Shown here one piece after another: positions 34,129-43,550 of a DNA stretch of 64,000 bases (its first letter is position 1; each line of letters starts with the position of its first letter). Source of the stretch: CAVTHW01 sp963734625. GTDB lineage: Bacteria > Acidobacteriota > Terriglobia > Bryobacterales > Bryobacteraceae. Location: the NCBI GenBank assembly GCA_963734625.1, contig CAVTHW010000009.1:14087-78086 (forward strand). The letters run 5' to 3'. The position numbers and the translations under genes were made by a program. The notes below the pieces were generated by a model. It saw nothing but the letters and a program-made list of their open reading frames with translations. It did not search any database and was not told where the DNA came from.

Positions 34129-36421
34129 ATGACTCGAACTTTACGATCCGCTCTTCAATCGGCGCTGTTTCTGCTGATCGGTTTCTTGTTCGCTGTCGTC
34201 GCGGACCGCCCACCGGCGCCGGTGGCAGCCAAGGCGCCGAATGACCGTTTTCTCTTCGGAACGCGCATTGTCGCATCTACGCCGGATTGCGGAGCAGTCG
34301 CGTCCGGTGGGGAGCGCGGCGCATCAGGCCGCTCGCGCCTATCTCGAAGCGGCGTTCAGGGAACTAGGCGTGGAGCCGCAGATCCAGGCTGCGACCGATT
34401 TGCGATCTTCTGCCGGGCGGTTCACGGCGACCTATGTGAAGAACTTGATCGCCCGTTTGCCGGGCACGGCGAATACGAAGGCGCTGCTGATTGCCGGGCA
34501 TTACGACTCGGTCGGAAGCGGCCCGGGCGCCTCGGACGACGCTCACGCGGTGGCAGCCATGTTGGAGGTGGCGCGAGCGCTTCGTTCCGGACCGCCGCTC
34601 AAGAACGACGTCATCTTTCTTGTGACCGATGCCGAGGAACTGGGCTTGAAGGGCGCTCAGGCGTTCGTGGACGAGCGCGACTGGACCAAGGACATCGGTG
34701 TGGTCCTGAACTTCGAGGCGCGTGGGACCGGGGGCCAGGCGATGATGTTCGAGACGTCGCCGGAGAATGGATGGCTGATCCGGCGATTCGCCGAGGCTGC
34801 GCCGCATCCCTCCGCTACCTCACTCAGTTATGAGATCTACCGCCGGATGCCGAACGACACGGATCTCACGGCGTTCAAGCGGGCCGGGTTGCCGGGCCTC
34901 AACTTCGCCTACATCGGCAACGCGTTCTTCTATCACACGTCGCGCGATTCGGTCGCCAATCTCGAAGAGGGCTCGCTCCAGCAGCAGGGCGAATACATGC
35001 TCGGTCTGGCGCGTGAATTGGGCCAAGCGGACATGCGTGCGGTGCGGGAAGCCAACCGCGTCTACTTCTCGCTGCCCGGGGGCGGATTCGTGCACTACAG
35101 CGAGCGCTGGGCGGTTCCGCTCGCAGTGCTCTGCCTGTTGGTTCTGGCGGTGGCCCTGACGCTGGGGATTCGCCGGGGACGGCTGCGCTGGAAAGGCGTG
35201 CTGCTCGGCGCGCTGGGATACTTTGCGGCAATTGTTCTTGTGCCCCTCGCCGCGTGGCAGATGTGGAAGCTGATTGAGATCTGCTCGCCGGAGTACGGAC
35301 CTTTTTACGGGGGAATTGTCTACAACCTGGACTGGCACGAGGGGGCCTTCGCCGCGCTGGCGATGCTGGGGTTCCTGGGCCTGGTAGCCCTGTTCGTGCG
35401 AAAGCAGCGCGAACACGAACTGGCGGCAGGCACATTCCTGATATGGGCCGTCGTGCTTGGCGCGGTCACCATCGTCACCCCCGGAGCAAGCTACCTGGCG
35501 CAGTGGCCGCTGCTGTTCGCGCTCACGGCGTTCCTGATTTCCGTGTTCTCGCCGGGGAATGTCTGGTGGAAGGACATCGGGATAGACTTGCTGGCGCTTC
35601 CGGTGCTGGTGCTGTTTGTGCCGACCATCCGCGCCTGCTTCACTGCGATGGGAGCGGGGGCGGCCGGCATCATAGTCCTTTGCATGCTGCTGGCTGCCGG
35701 ACTACTCACCCTGCAGACCGCAAAGCTGCTGCGCGGATTCGGCGGAAGTTGTTTTGCCGTTGGCGCGCTCGTGCTGGTCCTCTGTCTGACGGGCGGCTAC
35801 CTCACGCGGACGTACTCGAATACGCGCCCAAGGCCGAACAGCGTCTTCTTTGTCGAGGATTTCGACGCGGGCAGCGCGCGCTGGTTGTCGGCGGACGCGA
35901 CGCTCGACCAGTGGACCCGGCAATTCTTCAAGACCGCCTCGCAGCCCGAAAAGGTGCAATTGCCGTTTCTCGGCAGTACCCGCGACTTCACAATGTGGAG
36001 CGCTGCCGCGCCGTTCCAACCGCTTCCACCACCCGAAGCCAGGCTCATCGAGCGTAATGGGAACTTCGTGCGATTGCGCATAAGCTCGCCTCGCGGCGCG
36101 ACCGGTTTCTCTCTTTGGCAAGCGCCGGCGCAGGTGGAATGGGTGGAGGTCAACGGGCGCCGCGTCGCCGCCGGGAAACAGCCTGCCGACAGTCTTTTCG
36201 TGTCGGTGTCCGGGGTGGATGGAGGCGAAGTTGAAGTCGCGGTCCAGTTCCGAGCGCTGCCCGAGCGCATTCTGCTAACGGATGTGACCTACGGCCTGCC
36301 CGTGCCGGCGGCGCCGCGCGCGGACTGGATGATGCGGGCCTCCGTGGGATATCCGCTGGACGAGACGGCCATCGTTTCCAGGAGCATCGAGCTCCGGAGT
36401 CTCCCGCTTGAGGCCCGCTAA
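34129..36421 (+). CDS. Membrane-anchored M28 aminopeptidase, one frameshift near 34250
   Basis: The N-terminus from ATG 34129 gives a membrane anchor (LRSALQSALFLLIGFLFAVV) in one frame; after APNDRF the protein continues in another (SSERALSHLRRIAEQ). The joined product is about 763 residues. The M28 zinc peptidase domain has LIAGHYDSVGSGPGASDD, TDAEELGLKGA and a late YHTSRDSVAN supplying the last ligand. Seven or eight membrane helices follow at about 320-560, then a beta-rich outer domain. This layout matches ER-type/bacterial M28 peptidases of the Fxna kind. Confidence 0.87.
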
Positions 36422-36434
36422 TGCCGGCGGCCTC

Positions 36435-37268
36435 TCACTCCACCCGGAACTTCTGGCGGCTCTCGCAAGTTTGCCCGCCGATCTCGTCGCGGGCCGAGAC
36501 GATGAGCGTGTACTCGCCGGCCGTCGTCTTCGGCTGAACGTTCAGGCTGAACGTTGCCGGGACGTATAGTTGCGGGTAGAATGGCGCGTCCTTTTCCACT
36601 GCCGCGTCCGCCTGGGAGAACACCACTTTTCCCGACGGGTCCGCGATCGCGACACTGTACACAACGTGGAGCAGGTTCTTTTCGCCGCGCTTGAAGCCGG
36701 TGATGTCGAACCGCGCCCAAAGTGTCTCGCCGGGCTTGTACAGCGCGTCAATCAAAGAATTGCGATCCTCTTCGCCGCGCAGGAACCGGAAGCTCCGGAC
36801 GGCCAGCGCTTCGCTCAGTTCCACCGGGCGGCTTCGCACCGTGAAGAGCGCTTCGGTTGTCGCCTCGCGGGCGCCCAGTTCATCCCTGACGGTTGCCTGG
36901 ATTCTGAACTTGCCAGACAGCGCATACGAAGGAATGAAGACGCTGTAGCGGACCTTCGGCATCCAGTCCTTGTCCATCTCGCTCACTTCGGTATCGATCT
37001 TGCCGGTGTCCGGCTCGGCGAGCAGGACGCCATCGCTGTCTACGGTCGCAATCCGGTAGGTCAGCATCAACCTCTGCGCAGGGGAGGTCCGATAACCCTG
37101 AACCTGGAAGCTGAAGGCGACCATCTCGCCGGGAATGAACAGGTGCGAATCGGCCAAGGGCGGCCCGTCCTCGTACTGTCGCAGAATGGGCGCGACGATG
37201 GTCAGCGGTCTGGCCGGCGCTTGCGCCGCGGCCGGCAACATGGCGAATACCACAAGGCCAGCGATCAT
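36435..37268 (-). CDS. Secreted hypothetical protein with two beta domains
   Basis: 277 residues. Signal peptide 1-16 (AGLVVFAMLPAAAQA). Two similar beta-sandwich halves follow: IPGEMVAFSFQVQGY and YKPGETLWARFDITGF begin each, and the ends resemble one another (SGKFRIQATVRDELG; AGEYTLIVSARDEIGG). It looks like a tandem Ig-like or macroglobulin-type domain protein. The family is not recognised. It converges with the M28 gene and follows a lipoprotein gene by eight bases. Confidence 0.75.
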   Translation of the reverse strand: MIAGLVVFAMLPAAAQAPARPLTIVAPILRQYEDGPPLADSHLFIPGEMVAFSFQVQGYRTSPAQRLMLTYRIATVDSDGVLLAEPDTGKIDTEVSEMDKDWMPKVRYSVFIPSYALSGKFRIQATVRDELGAREATTEALFTVRSRPVELSEALAVRSFRFLRGEEDRNSLIDALYKPGETLWARFDITGFKRGEKNLLHVVYSVAIADPSGKVVFSQADAAVEKDAPFYPQLYVPATFSLNVQPKTTAGEYTLIVSARDEIGGQTCESRQKFRVE

Positions 37269-37276
37269 ACCCGCCT

Positions 37277-37795
37277 TCAGCGGCCCGGATTGGACGGCGG
37301 CAAAAGCCCCGAGCCCGATTCATACCGCAATGGGATCTCGATCAAGGTGATCCTGGCGTCGGCCGGATCAAACGCGTCGTCCGAGACGCGGAGCCGGTAG
37401 TCGCTGCGCGGCACGTCAAACGCCACCCAGCCGAACACAGTCTCCACCGGCGCCAGTTTTCGCAGAGTTCCCAGCCAGTCCGGTACGTTGCGGCCGTCCG
37501 TCAATTCGGCGTGCGTGTCGCCGCCCGGGGCGATCAACGTGGTTAGCGGGACGGAGACTTCCTGGGAGCTGCCATTGGTGATGCTAAGACGGAGCAGCAA
37601 GAACCGTTTGCTTGGAATCCGGGCGCTTTCGGTGCCGCCCAATTGGCTCTTCCATTGCGCCTCAAGCACCGTGTAGACGATCAGGCCGGCCTCGGCGCGA
37701 CTTCCCATCGAGACGATTTTGACGCCAGGGGCAGTCGAGCAGCCCGTGAGAGCCAGACAAAAGAGAGACACAGCCGCCAGCCGGAGCCGGATCAA
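37277..37795 (-). CDS. Lipoprotein, DUF4352-like
   Basis: 172 residues. Lipoprotein signal with lipobox LTGC at 16-19 (RLAAVSLFCLALTGC). The mature part is a single beta-sandwich (KRFLLLRLSITNGSSQEVSV, then FGWVAFDVPRSDYRLRV) of the kind found in DUF4352 proteins. It probably sits in the periplasmic leaflet. Located between the hybrid kinase gene and the two-beta-domain protein, all on the minus strand and closely spaced. Confidence 0.75.
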   Translation of the reverse strand: MIRLRLAAVSLFCLALTGCSTAPGVKIVSMGSRAEAGLIVYTVLEAQWKSQLGGTESARIPSKRFLLLRLSITNGSSQEVSVPLTTLIAPGGDTHAELTDGRNVPDWLGTLRKLAPVETVFGWVAFDVPRSDYRLRVSDDAFDPADARITLIEIPLRYESGSGLLPPSNPGR

Positions 37796-37818
37796 GATTG
37801 CCCTCCGGATATATGCTA

Positions 37819-39582
37819 TCAGAGTCCACTCCGCGGCTTCTGCACTTCCGCGACACCGGCCGGCGGCCCCAGCACCGCGCGGACCTTTCCGGCCAACGCC
37901 TCCGGGCTGAACGGCTTCTGGATGAACTTGGCGCCCGCTTCCAAAGCCCCCTGCTGCACGACGGCGTCGCCGGTGTAGCCGGACATGAACAGCACCTTGA
38001 TCCCAGGCCGGAGCTGCTCCAGGTGCGCGGCCAGTTCCCGCCCGCCGACATTGGGCATCACCACGTCGGTCAGAACCAGGTGGATGGGCCCGCGCTCCAG
38101 GTCGCTCAGCGACAGCGCTTCGCCTGCGTTTCCCGCTTCAATGACCCGGTAGCCGTAGGCGCGCAGCGTCGTGACCGCAAATTTGCGGACTTGCGCCTGG
38201 TCCTCCACCACCAGCACGGTCTCCGTTCCTCCCAGCGCCGGAACGACTGACGGCCTCCCGGTATCGACTGCCGCTTCTACCAGCGCGGGCAGGTAGATCT
38301 TGAATGTCGTCCCTTGGCCCGGTTGGCTGTAAACGTCGATGTAGCCGCCGCTCTGCGCCACGATGCCCTGCACCATCGCCAGACCGAGCCCGGTCCCTTT
38401 GCCGGTTCCCTTGGTGGTGAAGAACGGCTCGAAGATCCGCTGCCGCGTCTCTTCGGCCATGCCCACGCCGTTGTCGCTCACCGCCAGCATGACGTAGCGG
38501 CCAGCGTGCGCCTCCGGGTGCGATTGGGCATAGCTCTCGTCCCGCTCCACGAGGGCCGTCTCGATCATCAACTTGCCGCCGCGCGGCATGGCGTCCCTGG
38601 CGTTCACCACCAGATTCATGACCACCTGCTCCAACTGGTGCGGATCGGCGTGCAGCGTCGCGCTCTCGGCGTTGAGCGTGAGGCCCACCTCCACGTCCTC
38701 CCCCACCAGGCGCGCCAGCATCGGCCGCATTCCCTCCACCAGGTGGTTGAGATTCAGCGCGCGCGGCTGCAGCACCTGCTTGCGGCTAAAGGCCAGCAGT
38801 TGCCGGGTCAATTCCGCGGCGCGTTCCCCGGCCTTATGGATCTCCGCGACGTTGAACCGCAGTGGATCGTCCGGGCTCAGCCTGTCGAGCACCCACTGGC
38901 TGTAGCCGTTGATCACCGTCAGCAAGTTGTTAAAATCGTGCGCCACACCGCCCGCCAGGCGCCCGATGGACTCCATCTTCTGGGCCTGAATCAACTGCGC
39001 CGTCAGCTTCTCCCTCTCCTCCTCGGCCCGCTTGCGTTCGCTGATGTCGCTGATCACGATGCGGCACATGGGCGCGCCGACGGCGTCCTCGGCGGCGGCG
39101 GCTTCCAAGTGCGCCCAGAATGGGCCCGAGTCCCTTTTCACCATTCGCAGAAAGCACGCTTGCGGCTCGCCGGACTCAAAGAGCTGTTTGCGGTGCAGGT
39201 AATATATGTCCTCGTCTTCGGGCAGGATGAAGCTGGTCAACCACTGCTTGACCAGAGCGCTCCGGGCTACCCCCAACAAGGTGGCGGCGGTCAAATTGGC
39301 CTCCAGGATCAGCCCCTGCTCGCTGAGCGTGCAATAGCCCACCGGCGCCAGATCGTAGAGGTCGAAATAGCGCGCCCGCGCGGCGTCCAGTTCCGCCTGC
39401 GCCCGGCGCAGTTCCTCGTTCTGCATCTCCAGCTCGATCTGATGCACCTTCAGTTCGTGGAGCGCATGCCGGGTTTCTTCGGGCGACAGGGCCTCGAGAT
39501 CTTCCGGCGGCCGCGCCGCTCTTCCCCGAGCCATCGCTTCGGCCCGCTGGCGCAAGCCGGCGGGGTCACCGCGGCGGGTCAT
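37819..39582 (-). CDS. PAS-domain hybrid histidine kinase with C-terminal receiver
   Basis: 587 residues. A helical N-terminus (ELKVHQIELEMQNEELRRAQ), a PAS domain at about 70-190, then HisKA with the phosphorylated His in GGVAHDFNNLLT. HATPase_c follows (VMNLVVNARDAMP, VSDNGVGM, GTGLGLAMVQGI). The receiver at about 465-580 keeps its acceptor Asp (LVLTDVVMPNVGG). The ATG overlaps the stop of the CheB-CheR gene (TAATG), so the two are coupled. It probably relays His-Asp phosphate within one protein. Confidence 0.92.
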   Translation of the reverse strand: MTRRGDPAGLRQRAEAMARGRAARPPEDLEALSPEETRHALHELKVHQIELEMQNEELRRAQAELDAARARYFDLYDLAPVGYCTLSEQGLILEANLTAATLLGVARSALVKQWLTSFILPEDEDIYYLHRKQLFESGEPQACFLRMVKRDSGPFWAHLEAAAAEDAVGAPMCRIVISDISERKRAEEEREKLTAQLIQAQKMESIGRLAGGVAHDFNNLLTVINGYSQWVLDRLSPDDPLRFNVAEIHKAGERAAELTRQLLAFSRKQVLQPRALNLNHLVEGMRPMLARLVGEDVEVGLTLNAESATLHADPHQLEQVVMNLVVNARDAMPRGGKLMIETALVERDESYAQSHPEAHAGRYVMLAVSDNGVGMAEETRQRIFEPFFTTKGTGKGTGLGLAMVQGIVAQSGGYIDVYSQPGQGTTFKIYLPALVEAAVDTGRPSVVPALGGTETVLVVEDQAQVRKFAVTTLRAYGYRVIEAGNAGEALSLSDLERGPIHLVLTDVVMPNVGGRELAAHLEQLRPGIKVLFMSGYTGDAVVQQGALEAGAKFIQKPFSPEALAGKVRAVLGPPAGVAEVQKPRSGL

Positions 39583-42500
39583 TAGGGGCCTCCAATCTCT
39601 TCAAAGGTCGAATACACCTGATGTGGAGTGGCTTCTCCGGGCTTGAATTGCGGTACGGCGTTGATGCGAACCCAGATCGTTCCCTCTTTTCCGGGAGGCT
39701 GGAGGCCCGCGACGACGCCAAGCACCGCTCGCCCGGTCTTGAGGGCGGTCATGCCGGGATGTTCGTCCAGCGGAAAATCGGTTCCGTCCTCGTGAACAGC
39801 GTTCCAGCCGAAGCTGTTTGATTCGGAGTTCCGTATCTGGTCAGAAGTTAACCCCAGCATTCGCTCAGCGGCGGGATTGGCGTCGATGATGCGTCCCTCC
39901 TGGTCCTGAAAAGCGACGCCCTGCGGCATGGATTCAAACAGCACACGGCATTTCACTTCGCTTTCCCGCAGCGCCTCCTGCGCGTTTTTCGCCCTGGATA
40001 TGTCCACAAAGGTGATCACCGCGCCCTCGATTACATTGTCCAGAGTGCGGTAGGGCAGGATGCGCATCGTGTACCACTCGCCCGCCCGGGTCTGCACTTC
40101 TATTTCTTTGGGGATCAGGTTGTCCAGCACCGTTCGCACATCCGCCGACAGGTGGTCATAACCGGCCAGGTTGGAGACAATGTGGCTCACGGGCCGCCCC
40201 ACGTCGCTCAGGATCAAGTTGATGATCCGGGTGGCGGTGGGAGTAAAGCGCAGGATGCGCAGCCGGTGATCCACGAAGACGGTGGCGATGCCGGTGCCGG
40301 CCAGCAGGTTGTTCATGTCGTTGTTGGCCCGCGACAGATCCGCCACCTTCGCTTGCAGTTCGGCGTTGACCGTAGCCAGTTCCTCGTTGACGGACTGCAA
40401 TTCTTCCTTGGAAGTCTCCAGTTCCTCGTTGGTGGACTGCAATTCCTCGTTGACCGACTGCATTTCCTCATTGGAGGATTTGAGCTCTTCATTGGCGGTC
40501 TCGAGCTCTTCGTTGGCGGTCTGGAGAAAGTCTTCCTTGGCCCGCAATTCCTCCCTGAGCTCCGTTACGCGCACGTCGGCGTCCGTATCGGGGTGGTCCG
40601 CTCCAGCGATGACTTGCGGGGTGGGTGTCATCGGCGCTGGTTCGAGGTCAGAGGGCGGCGCCTCCTCCAGGACGACCAGGAACAGAGGCAGTTCGGGCGT
40701 GGCGGCGGGACCTGTCACGACCGGCCGGATGGTCAGGTTAACCCTGGTGAAGTCGCCGTTGGTTTTGACTCGCAGGCCCGGGTGGCGCACGATATCTCTT
40801 GTCCCCGCGGCTTTGTGCAGGGCCGTGGCCAGGTCGCGCCGCAACCCTTCGCGGGCCATCTTCAGGATGTTGCTGATTCCAGCCTCGCCCGGGGCCGGTT
40901 CCAGGAACATCCCGGTGCGGCCGTAGAGGTAGAGGATGTCGCCTTGGCCGTTGACGAGCGCGCCGGCCGGGGCGACCTGCTCGAGCAGCGCCCGTTCGGT
41001 CAGCTCGCGCAGCGGCGGTTTTCGGGCGCCGGTCGGCTTTCCGGGGGCCTGCGGAGACGCTGCCTCGGTCGCCGTCAGGGGCGGCATAAACCGGCCCAGG
41101 GCCGCGCGCTGTGCGCTGTGAGCATCCCCCTTGCGCTGATACAGCTTTGACTTGCGGTCCAGCACTGCGAAAAGATCGCCAAACTCGCCTACGGTCTCCG
41201 ACGTGCCCAGAAAGAGCAAGCCGCCCGGGTTCAGCGCGTAGTGGAACAGGGAAAGGAGTTTCTTCTGCAACGCCCCACCCATATAAATCAGGAGGTTGCG
41301 GCAACTGATGAGGTCGAGCCTGGAAAACGGCGGGTCTTTGGCCACGTCCTGCTCGGAGAAAACCAACATGTCGCGGATGCTCTTGTGAACGCGGTAGGCG
41401 CTGCCGTCGGGCTCGATCGTGAAAAACCGGGCCAGCCTCTCCGGCGAGACGTCGGCGGCGATGCTGGCCTGATAAAGGCCGGTGCGGGCCGCAGCAACCG
41501 CCTGGCGGTCAATGTCGGTGGCGAAGACCTGCACCTTCAAACCCCGCTTCGCCGCCTCCCGGCGCTCGGCGAGCAGGATAGCCATGGAATACGCTTCCTC
41601 GCCGGTTGAGCATCCGGGGGTCCAGACGCGAATTGTGGCGTCCGCGGGCTTGTCGGCAAAAAGCTGCGGAATGACCCGTTCCTCGAGCTCCTTGAAGGCC
41701 TCCGGATCGCGGAAGAAACTTGTCACGCCGATCAAAAGGTCGCGAAACAGCGATTCCACCTCGGCCGGCGCCTGCTGCAAATACTTGACGTATCGGTCGA
41801 TCGTTTCGATCTGCTGGACGGCCATGCGCCGCTCGATGCGGCGGTGGAGGGTGCTCGGTTTGTACAGGGAAAAATCGTGGCCGGTCTGGGCGCGCAGCAG
41901 GATGAAGATTTTCTTCATCGCGTTCTCGGCTTTGGGCGCCGGAGCCGTGGCCGGACGGGGGGGCTTGCCGAAGGCATGGGCTACATAGGCGATGAGCTGG
42001 ACGGGCATCTCGGCCGGCGGGAGCTCATAGTCCACCAGGCCGGTGGCGATGGCGCTGCGCGGCATGCCGTCGTACTCCGTGGAGGCGGGGTTCTGGACCA
42101 TGACCATGCCGCCCTCGCCCTTGATGGCCCGTACGCCCAGAGTGCCGTCGCTGCCGGTTCCCGAAAGCACGATGCCGATGGCCCGCTCGTGCTGGTCCTG
42201 GGCCAGCGACCGGAAGAAGAAATCAATCGGCAGACGCTGCCCGCGAGGGGCGGAGGGTTCCAGCAACTGGAGTGTTCCGTTCAGAAAAGCCATATCGCGA
42301 TTGGGCGGGATAATGTAGGCGCAGTTGGGCTCTACCTCCATCCCATCCTCGACCTCAAACACCCGCATGCGGGTGTAGCGCCGGACGAGGTCGGTGAGGA
42401 TGCTCTTGTGGTCCGGGGCCAGGTGCTGCACCAGCACAAAGGCCATGCCAGGATCGATCGCGGCGGGCATGCCGGAGAAGAACGCCTCGAACGCCGCCAG

Positions 42501-42626
42501 CCCCCCGGCCGACGCGCCGATGCCCACAATGGGAAAGCCCTGGCCCGCGGGCGGCTCCACCGCAGTTGAATCGTGGGCTACTGCCGGTTCCGTCGCTTTG
42601 CGCTCGGTTGTGGCCATGGTCCACAT
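39582..42626 (-). CDS. CheB-CheR-PAS fusion protein
   Basis: 1014 residues; a second ATG three codons in (MATTERK) is possible. CheB methylesterase at about 28-215 has GASAGG, HLAPDH and LSGTGSDG supplying the Ser-His-Asp triad but no receiver. CheR methyltransferase at about 240-510 has TSFFRDPEAF and the SAM loop TPGCSTGEEAYSMA. A long coiled coil (ANEELETANEELKSSNEEM and repeats) leads to two PAS domains. Such fusions modify receptors or act as sensory scaffolds outside classical chemotaxis. It is coupled to the hybrid kinase; no che genes are nearby. Confidence 0.93.
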   Translation of the reverse strand: MWTMATTERKATEPAVAHDSTAVEPPAGQGFPIVGIGASAGGLAAFEAFFSGMPAAIDPGMAFVLVQHLAPDHKSILTDLVRRYTRMRVFEVEDGMEVEPNCAYIIPPNRDMAFLNGTLQLLEPSAPRGQRLPIDFFFRSLAQDQHERAIGIVLSGTGSDGTLGVRAIKGEGGMVMVQNPASTEYDGMPRSAIATGLVDYELPPAEMPVQLIAYVAHAFGKPPRPATAPAPKAENAMKKIFILLRAQTGHDFSLYKPSTLHRRIERRMAVQQIETIDRYVKYLQQAPAEVESLFRDLLIGVTSFFRDPEAFKELEERVIPQLFADKPADATIRVWTPGCSTGEEAYSMAILLAERREAAKRGLKVQVFATDIDRQAVAAARTGLYQASIAADVSPERLARFFTIEPDGSAYRVHKSIRDMLVFSEQDVAKDPPFSRLDLISCRNLLIYMGGALQKKLLSLFHYALNPGGLLFLGTSETVGEFGDLFAVLDRKSKLYQRKGDAHSAQRAALGRFMPPLTATEAASPQAPGKPTGARKPPLRELTERALLEQVAPAGALVNGQGDILYLYGRTGMFLEPAPGEAGISNILKMAREGLRRDLATALHKAAGTRDIVRHPGLRVKTNGDFTRVNLTIRPVVTGPAATPELPLFLVVLEEAPPSDLEPAPMTPTPQVIAGADHPDTDADVRVTELREELRAKEDFLQTANEELETANEELKSSNEEMQSVNEELQSTNEELETSKEELQSVNEELATVNAELQAKVADLSRANNDMNNLLAGTGIATVFVDHRLRILRFTPTATRIINLILSDVGRPVSHIVSNLAGYDHLSADVRTVLDNLIPKEIEVQTRAGEWYTMRILPYRTLDNVIEGAVITFVDISRAKNAQEALRESEVKCRVLFESMPQGVAFQDQEGRIIDANPAAERMLGLTSDQIRNSESNSFGWNAVHEDGTDFPLDEHPGMTALKTGRAVLGVVAGLQPPGKEGTIWVRINAVPQFKPGEATPHQVYSTFEEIGGP

Positions 42627-42661
42627 GTTACTCCAGTTTGATTCGCGGGTGCCTAAAACGG

Positions 42662-42698
42662 GATAACGGACCGGAAGCCGATGGAAGAACGTCAGTTT
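42662..42698 (+). repeat. 37-bp direct repeat, left copy
   Basis: GATAACGGACCGGAAGCCGA continues to GTCAGTTT and matches 43227-43263 with two mismatches. It includes the start codon and first codons (MEERQF) of the zinc-ribbon gene downstream, so this copy is a truncated duplicate of that gene's 5' end; its frame here continues into unrelated residues. Confidence 0.85.
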
Positions 42699-42757
42699 AG
42701 CTGGAAGACGAGTCGGCCTGAACTGGGCGATTTGTTGGACAGCCCCGGACGGGGGGT

Positions 42758-42852
42758 CTGGCTTTCAGCCAGCCGCCGGCTTTTGAGCCGGCGTTTCTGG
42801 GGCTGTCGCAAGACGCCGGGCCAAAGCCCGGCGGCAGCCAGAAATGGCTGCC
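42758..42852. repeat. Cluster of four adjacent perfect hairpins (REP-like)
   Basis: Four uninterrupted inverted repeats lie in 95 bases: CTGGCT/AGCCAG (42758-42772), GCCGGC/GCCGGC (42775-42792), GCCGGGC/GCCCGGC (42815-42832) and GGCAGCCA/TGGCTGCC (42833-42852), with loops of 3-6 bases. They sit between the two copies of the 37-bp repeat in non-coding DNA. The arrangement suggests a small mobile or REP-type palindromic element. Confidence 0.8.
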
Positions 42853-42945
42853 CCACAAGCACGCCGGCGATTCCACTTTTATGTCGCACACTCACGGACG
42901 GGTGAGCACGCGGCCGACAGCCGGATCCAGAGTATACTGGGGAGC

Positions 42946-43098
42946 GTGAGCACGCGGTCCGTCAAAACCAATACCAAGACCAAGCCGAAGACTGCGCGGA
43001 ACCCTCGCTCTGAAGATAACGCGGACATCCGGTATTGGGAACAGCACAAGCAAGAGAAGCAAGTCCCCCTCGCTGAAGTGATGCGAAAAGCCGGCTGA
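42946..43098 (+). CDS. Small basic hypothetical protein
   Basis: 50 residues from GTG 42946, preceded by GGGGA. A Lys/Thr-rich start (VKTNTKTKPKTARN) leads to ADIRYWEQHKQEKQVPLAEVMRKAG. The C-terminal half resembles short antitoxin-like or ribbon-helix proteins in composition, but no toxin gene is adjacent. It sits between the hairpin cluster and the second copy of the 37-bp repeat. Coding status is moderate. Confidence 0.4.
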   Translation: MSTRSVKTNTKTKPKTARNPRSEDNADIRYWEQHKQEKQVPLAEVMRKAG

Positions 43099-43226
43099 CC
43101 GCCAGTTCCAAAAGCTTTCCGAGCCGTACCGTTCCAAATTAGCCAAGAAGATTTTTTCCTAGAGGATAACCCCCTGCCCTCTGGAATGAAGAGGCTCAGG
43201 CGACGGCGGGTGAAACTGAAAACTGA

Positions 43227-43263
43227 GATAATGGACCGGAAGCCAATGGAAGAACGTCAGTTT
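43227..43263 (+). repeat. 37-bp direct repeat, right copy
   Basis: Matches 42662-42698 with two mismatches (a C/T and a G/A). This copy contains the true start of the zinc-ribbon gene. The 565-base period between copies encloses the hairpin cluster and the small basic gene. Confidence 0.85.
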
Positions 43264-43542
43264 TTCAGCGAGTCGAACGCCACCAAACCGGCCACGTTGC
43301 ACTGTCCCTATTGCAGGTCCGCGGAGTCCTACGAACTCCGCTGGCTGGTCCGGAAGCGGAAGGACAAGATGCCTCCGGGCGGAGACGAGCGCGACCGGGC
43401 GCGGTTCCAGAAAGCGTTGAGCTACATGGTGCTGCTCGACGACAAGGTCATGTGCAAGAACCTGCGCTGCCGCAAGCGCTTCGACATCTCCGGCATCAAG
43501 ACCATGGCGTTTATGGTCGATGATCCCGGCCTGCCCAAGTAG
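43231..43542 (+). CDS. Small zinc-binding hypothetical protein
   Basis: 103 residues from ATG 43231 (MDRKPMEERQFF). Two Cys pairs, HCPYCRS at about 25-29 and CKNLRCRKRFD at about 82-88, form a split zinc ribbon. A basic stretch (RWLVRKRKDKMPPGGDERDR) sits between. It may bind nucleic acid, but no family was recognised. It ends eight bases before the BadF kinase. Confidence 0.7.
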   Translation: MDRKPMEERQFFSESNATKPATLHCPYCRSAESYELRWLVRKRKDKMPPGGDERDRARFQKALSYMVLLDDKVMCKNLRCRKRFDISGIKTMAFMVDDPGLPK

Positions 43543-43550
43543 GAGGCTCT

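Noticed and set aside
39582..42626. Part of a chemotaxis operon
   Set aside because: No cheA, cheW, cheY or receptor genes are nearby. The CheB-CheR-PAS fusion is paired only with a hybrid kinase.
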